From NCBI GenBank assembly GCA_021904315.1, contig CM038924.1:12264026-12328025 (forward strand): DNA of 64,000 nt, in the 5' to 3' direction. Each line of letters starts with the position of its first letter. The first letter of the stretch is position 1. This stretch comes from Sphagnum magellanicum. Lineage: Eukaryota > Streptophyta > Sphagnopsida > Sphagnales > Sphagnaceae. The position numbers and the translations under genes were made by a program. Below the pieces are notes generated by a model. The model did not search any database. It saw nothing but the letters and a program-made list of their open reading frames with translations, and was not told where the DNA came from. Below are positions 60,050 through 64,000 of this stretch, in pieces.

Positions 60050-61860
60050 TATCTTCACACACAAAGGAGCTTATAATATTTTTTTGCAACATCAATGGTG
60101 GGATTATTAATAGCCATCTTTATAACTAGAGCCTTGTATTAGCCAAGACCCGCTTGGAAGGTGACAACATAGAAATCGAATAGGTCTTTATGTTCTTCAA
60201 GATTTTGTTACCTTTGCTTTCCGAAAATTCAACAAGTTTGATGGCCTCAAGATGCCTCTTAGGCCTATGAACAAACTAATTATAAATGGAAACAAACATA
60301 AATTTGATTTTAGAAACCAAATTCAACCCACTCAAGTTGTGAACAACCAAGTTGGTGCAATGATCCATGTAGTGGACATTGCTCACAAATGGAACGTGTT
60401 TCTACATGAGTTGAATGGTAACACCACTTTTAACACCATGAAAAACTGTAACCTCGTCCACACCAAAGCAAATTAGTTTCTTAGCAATGTTGACCTCACT
60501 CAACCCCCCATACTCAACAAGACTTTGGATTATCAAAAAGGTCAAATTGTTAGCAATAAATCCATCAATCATCCTTTGCAAGTTCAGCAAAATGGGACTC
60601 TCTTCCATTCTTTTGTCACATAAACATGAACATACAGCCAACTTTGATTGTTAGTGATGTTGAGTTCATCATAATTCACGAAAATATATTTTAATTTTTG
60701 CACATCTTTTGTGGCATGGAAAACAACATCATGCATCATTTATGCCATGTTCCAACATCACAAATTTATAAGCTTCATGGGTTCATTCCAAATTTGTGCA
60801 AAATCTATTATTTCATGGGTTCATATTGTTTACACACAAATGTCATGCATTATTTAAACACATAAGTCATGTGCATGACTTTCGTATCTAAATAATACAA
60901 ATAGACACACAACATTTGTGTCTAAACAATATGAACATGCATATGACATTCATGTCTAAACAATGCACATGACATCGATGTTCAAACAATATAAATAGAT
61001 GAATGACATTCATGTCTATTTCATACGAACCTATGAAAATAAAATTTCGCAAGACTATTATTACCAAATTGTGACCCATGAAGTTTGTGATGAGCTTGTG
61101 GAGTTGCACCAAAGCTTACAAGGATAGTTTGCAAACTTGAAAAACTAGAACAAAAACTTGAAAGTTTCAAATTAGTCATGGGTCTACCTTGTTGTAAAAG
61201 ATGTCAAATTACAACAAATTAAATATCATCATAAACTCTATGGGACACAATTTGGCAATAATAGTCGTGCAAAATTTGCTTTTCATAAGTTCGTATGGAA
61301 TAAACACAGATGTCATTCATCTACTTGTATTATTTGAACATCAATGTCATGTGCATTGTTTAGACATGAATGTTGTGTGTTTATTTGTATTGTTTACAAA
61401 CAAAATTCATGCACACAACTTCCGTGTTTAAATAATGCATGACATTCATGTGTAAATAATATGAACCCATGAAATAACAGATTTTGCACAAATTTGGAAC
61501 AAACCCATGAAACCTATAAATTTGTGATGATATTTTTTCTTCTTCTTTTCTACCTTACCTTCATTATGAAATTGAACAATAATTGTGTTGCACCTTATGG
61601 AAGCAACCAACTTCTCATTCTTCACATGTGTGTTAGTAGGACATGAATAAAATTGGCCAACAACAAAACCAAGTTTTACAACAATGCATTTTTTCAACCC
61701 ATAATGCTTCACCAAATAGTCTAGCTTTGGCACCAAGAGTTTTTCCCTCCCCTCAAAAGTAGAATAGACTTTACATCTCACCATCTGCATCTTCTTGTCC
61801 TTCTCACAAACTAGTTCTGCCCAATAGAATCTTGTAACCCAATGTTCCTAAAAAACCTAG
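60050..61860 (-). pseudogene. hAT-like transposase (DUF4371-type) relic, split by an inverted repeat
   Basis: The upstream part (about 61860-61540) carries a zinc-finger-like block, CKVYSTFEGREKLLVPKLD, with Lys-His-Cys residues following; the second Cys of the usual pair is Tyr. The downstream part (about 60740-60050) reads NQSWLYVHVYVTKEW, then, after a frameshift, GGLSEVNIAKKLICFGVDE and, past a stop, HYMDHCTNLVV and SPKRHLE-like segments. These resemble the DUF4371/hAT-like proteins widespread in land plants. Several stops and a frameshift show it is dead. The two parts are separated by the inverted repeat 60756-61529, apparently inserted. Family call from motifs seen by eye only. Confidence 0.6.
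60756..61529. repeat. Long inverted repeat inside the hAT-like relic
   Basis: Arms 60756-61093 and 61227-61529 are inverted copies of each other with a spacer of 133 bases. A third copy lies at 26157-26493. Frames from both arms give near-identical peptides (CHVHCLDMNV in each), a by-product of the repeat. A transcript could fold into a long hairpin. Confidence 0.8.
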
Positions 61861-62217
61861 TTCAATTCCCATTCAGGTTTCCGTCTCTTTCTTTTTGGTT
61901 CACCACATTTAGCTTCAACTTCTAGAACATCTATTTCAACAAAAATAGGTTCATGTGAGCCTTTTAAAGTAACTTTTTTACTTTCCCTTTTCTAATGTCA
62001 AATGTGGATGTGTCAACAAACTTTCTAGAGTTGTAGTTATTTGAAGTTTTTTATAGTCCCATTTGACAAAGGTACAAATACATATGCATTAAATTTGTCA
62101 CTAGGGTTTGAAGATTCAAGAGAATCAACAATAGAAAAAAAAATAAAAATTTGAACCATGTTGGAAGTTCCAATGGTGCCATCATTGTGTGTAAACAAAC
62201 AACTAAACAAGTTTTTT

Positions 62218-62530
62218 TTCTCAAGCTACTTCTCTCACAAATGTTGTAATTACTAATCAAGCTTTTTTCTCAAGTTATTGATCTCACAAATGTTGTAATA
62301 ATATCTTCACAAATGCTATAATTATAGATTAAGCTTCTTTTTCAAGTTACTACTGTCACAAATGTTGTAATAGTTTCTCTCACAAAATTTGTTGCAATTA
62401 TAGATTAAGCTTCTCTCACAAATGTTGCAACAATTTTTCTCACAAATGTTGCAATTACAAATCCTACTTGTTCAAAGACTTCGCTCTCAAGTTGGTTATC
62501 TCAAACTCTTACAAATGTTACAATTACAAA
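62218..62530 (+). repeat. Degenerate CTCACAAATGTTGTAATTA array
   Basis: About nine copies of CACAAATGTTG with interspersed TAGATTAAGCTTCT and CTCAAGTTA words, irregular spacing. Confidence 0.65.
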
Positions 62531-64000
62531 TTCTAGTTTCAAAGGTGTTGAACAAACGCAATTGGACTTTTATAGACTATCAAAACTCACACATGCTAAA
62601 ATGCTTAATGTTGCAACATAACAAATATTAGGAAAATTGGATGTAAGTAGGAAATGCTTATTTTGAATCGCATTAAAGCAAATTGGATTGAATTAGATCA
62701 AAAGGTCCAACCATTTTGCCCATTGCACACAACGCCACTCCCAAAGTTCTAACATTCAAGAACCACCCACTTGCCATTCAACCACAAAGTACATAAAACA
62801 AATGCAGCCCACAATTAATCTTACCTTCAAAGTTGAAACTTGAAATGGGACCAATGCACAAAATATTAAAGTCCATACTCCAAATGCATGCTATAGCTTG
62901 ATCTTGCTCTTGTCCTCCCATTTTCTCTAATTAGATCATGTTCTTTCTTTGGATAGTACATTAAATCACTAATACAACGATAAACTCATCCTGTTACTAA
63001 TACTAACATTCAAAATCCAATGTGTGTGCTTGTGGTAATCTCCAAATCGTGGCTTTCTGGTGTAGGTGGCAATGACATTTGCTTGAAATAGTTGTAGGTA
63101 GCAATGGCACTTGCTTGAAACAACTACATAAGTGAAGGAGTTTGTAGGTTCATCGAACATATGACATCCAAGGGTTTGCATGAATCGATGCGAGCAGCAC
63201 ACATGTTGGACCTTCATCTTACATATGACAATAGTTGGGCATCTTACATGCTCATGTTTGCTCGATTTTGTCCAAATCATGTGGCCAAAATTCCTACATC
63301 CCTTTCGCCATGGTTTTTGTTTTCTCACTAGTGTGCAAAATTTCGCCCCAAAAAAATAGTGGTTCGTAATCCATACATACACATTGTTGCATACCCAATC
63401 GCATACAATAATATATTCGAAATTGTTACCATTTATATTTCTTGTAAATGTAGTGTAAACTACATGGGTTTAGTACTAGGCTAGTTGATGCATGTGGCAA
63501 CATGTTTGATTAAATGATTACTTATCATTGGGATATCTTCAACTACTTAAAAAAATAATTGATCAAACAATGTGAAGTTGAAAGCTAAAAGTGTATTGTG
63601 AAATCTAGCAAAAAAGATCACTTTGAAGCTTTGGTTAAGATTTAAAGCTATGGAGATACAATTCATCCAATATGCACCCATTAGTATGATTCACCCATTA
63701 CAAAGAAGAGGTGGATTACCAAGCATGGAAGTAGGTTTCTAAAGGGAATATGGTACAAGTTTGTAAGTAGGTTGTTAATGAGATTGAACAAGTATTTAGG
63801 TAGATACAAAGTGCTCCCATAGATAGACATACTTCTTTTTGTTCGAATAGATTTTCATGAATACCTATGCATGCATCAAACAATACTATTCAATCATTCA
63901 ACTATAATCAACACATTATCTAGGTTTAAAGGGTCTCGACGCTATTTCAACTAGTGGAATTTAAAACATTTTAAGTAAATGAAATGCATTTGCAATATAA
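62531..64000. other. Intergenic to window end, no supported gene
   Basis: Contains a 33-base imperfect tandem duplication at about 63064-63130. A 137-codon frame on the minus strand (63382-62969) spans it; it lacks an ATG at its end and shows no motif. Confidence 0.45.

Noticed and set aside
60888..61431. Two similar hydrophobic peptides from opposite strands near 61 kb
   Set aside because: Their similarity is explained by the DNA inverted repeat; internal repetition and lack of a start context argue against a gene.
62969..63382. 137-codon minus-strand frame
   Set aside because: No ATG at its start, spans a local duplication and shows no domain.

Overview
The window looks like nuclear DNA from a land plant with a large, repeat-rich genome. 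It holds one intact-looking intron-containing gene, an HD-Zip class I transcription factor, followed by about 60 kb of AT-rich intergenic DNA built from decayed transposons and degenerate tandem repeats. DDE_1 (pogo/CENP-B-like) and hAT-like transposase remnants, a chromovirus, and the N-terminus of the HD-Zip protein make a non-flowering plant (for example a fern) plausible. That placement is inference only; the sequence does not fix the species.

Layout. 0.2-3.05 kb (minus strand): HD-Zip I gene with three coding exons (2244-2124, 1987-1515, 987-193), 462 residues, a long leader with several upstream ATGs, and a TATA-like box at 3043-3048. 3-13 kb: decayed intergenic DNA with a Tourist-like MITE (5146-5520), a frameshifted DDE_1 transposase (8602-9545), a solo LTR (9818-10734) and a 37-bp-period minisatellite (10775-11135). 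13-24 kb: unique-looking DNA with simple repeats, a GGTTCC-rich stretch, a 613-bp terminal-inverted-repeat element (21525-22137) and an unclassified coding remnant. 24.3-25.2 kb: a second solo LTR of the same family. 25.3-45.5 kb: very AT-rich DNA with several degenerate arrays (TAGGTAGG, AATAGCC, TTAAACT types). 46.4-47.1 kb: two MITEs in inverted orientation. 51.5-59 kb: a full-length Ty3/gypsy chromovirus on the minus strand (51935-58899). 60-61.9 kb: a hAT-like pseudogene split by a long inverted repeat. 62.2-62.5 kb: another degenerate tandem array.

The chromovirus is the best-resolved mobile element. Its two LTRs are both 823 bp with 19 differences by hand count. It has a TAAAA target duplication, a tRNA-iMet primer-binding site, gag, protease, RT, RNase H and integrase. 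A C-terminal chromodomain lies beyond a stop codon. Three in-frame stops and two lost catalytic residues make this copy non-autonomous. The two solo LTRs, each with its own 5-bp target duplication, belong to the same family and are older.

I found no rRNA, tRNA or CRISPR, and nothing that supports a new multi-gene system. Most short open frames between the listed features look like chance frames in AT-rich DNA. All comparisons were made by eye, so edges of degenerate repeats are approximate.
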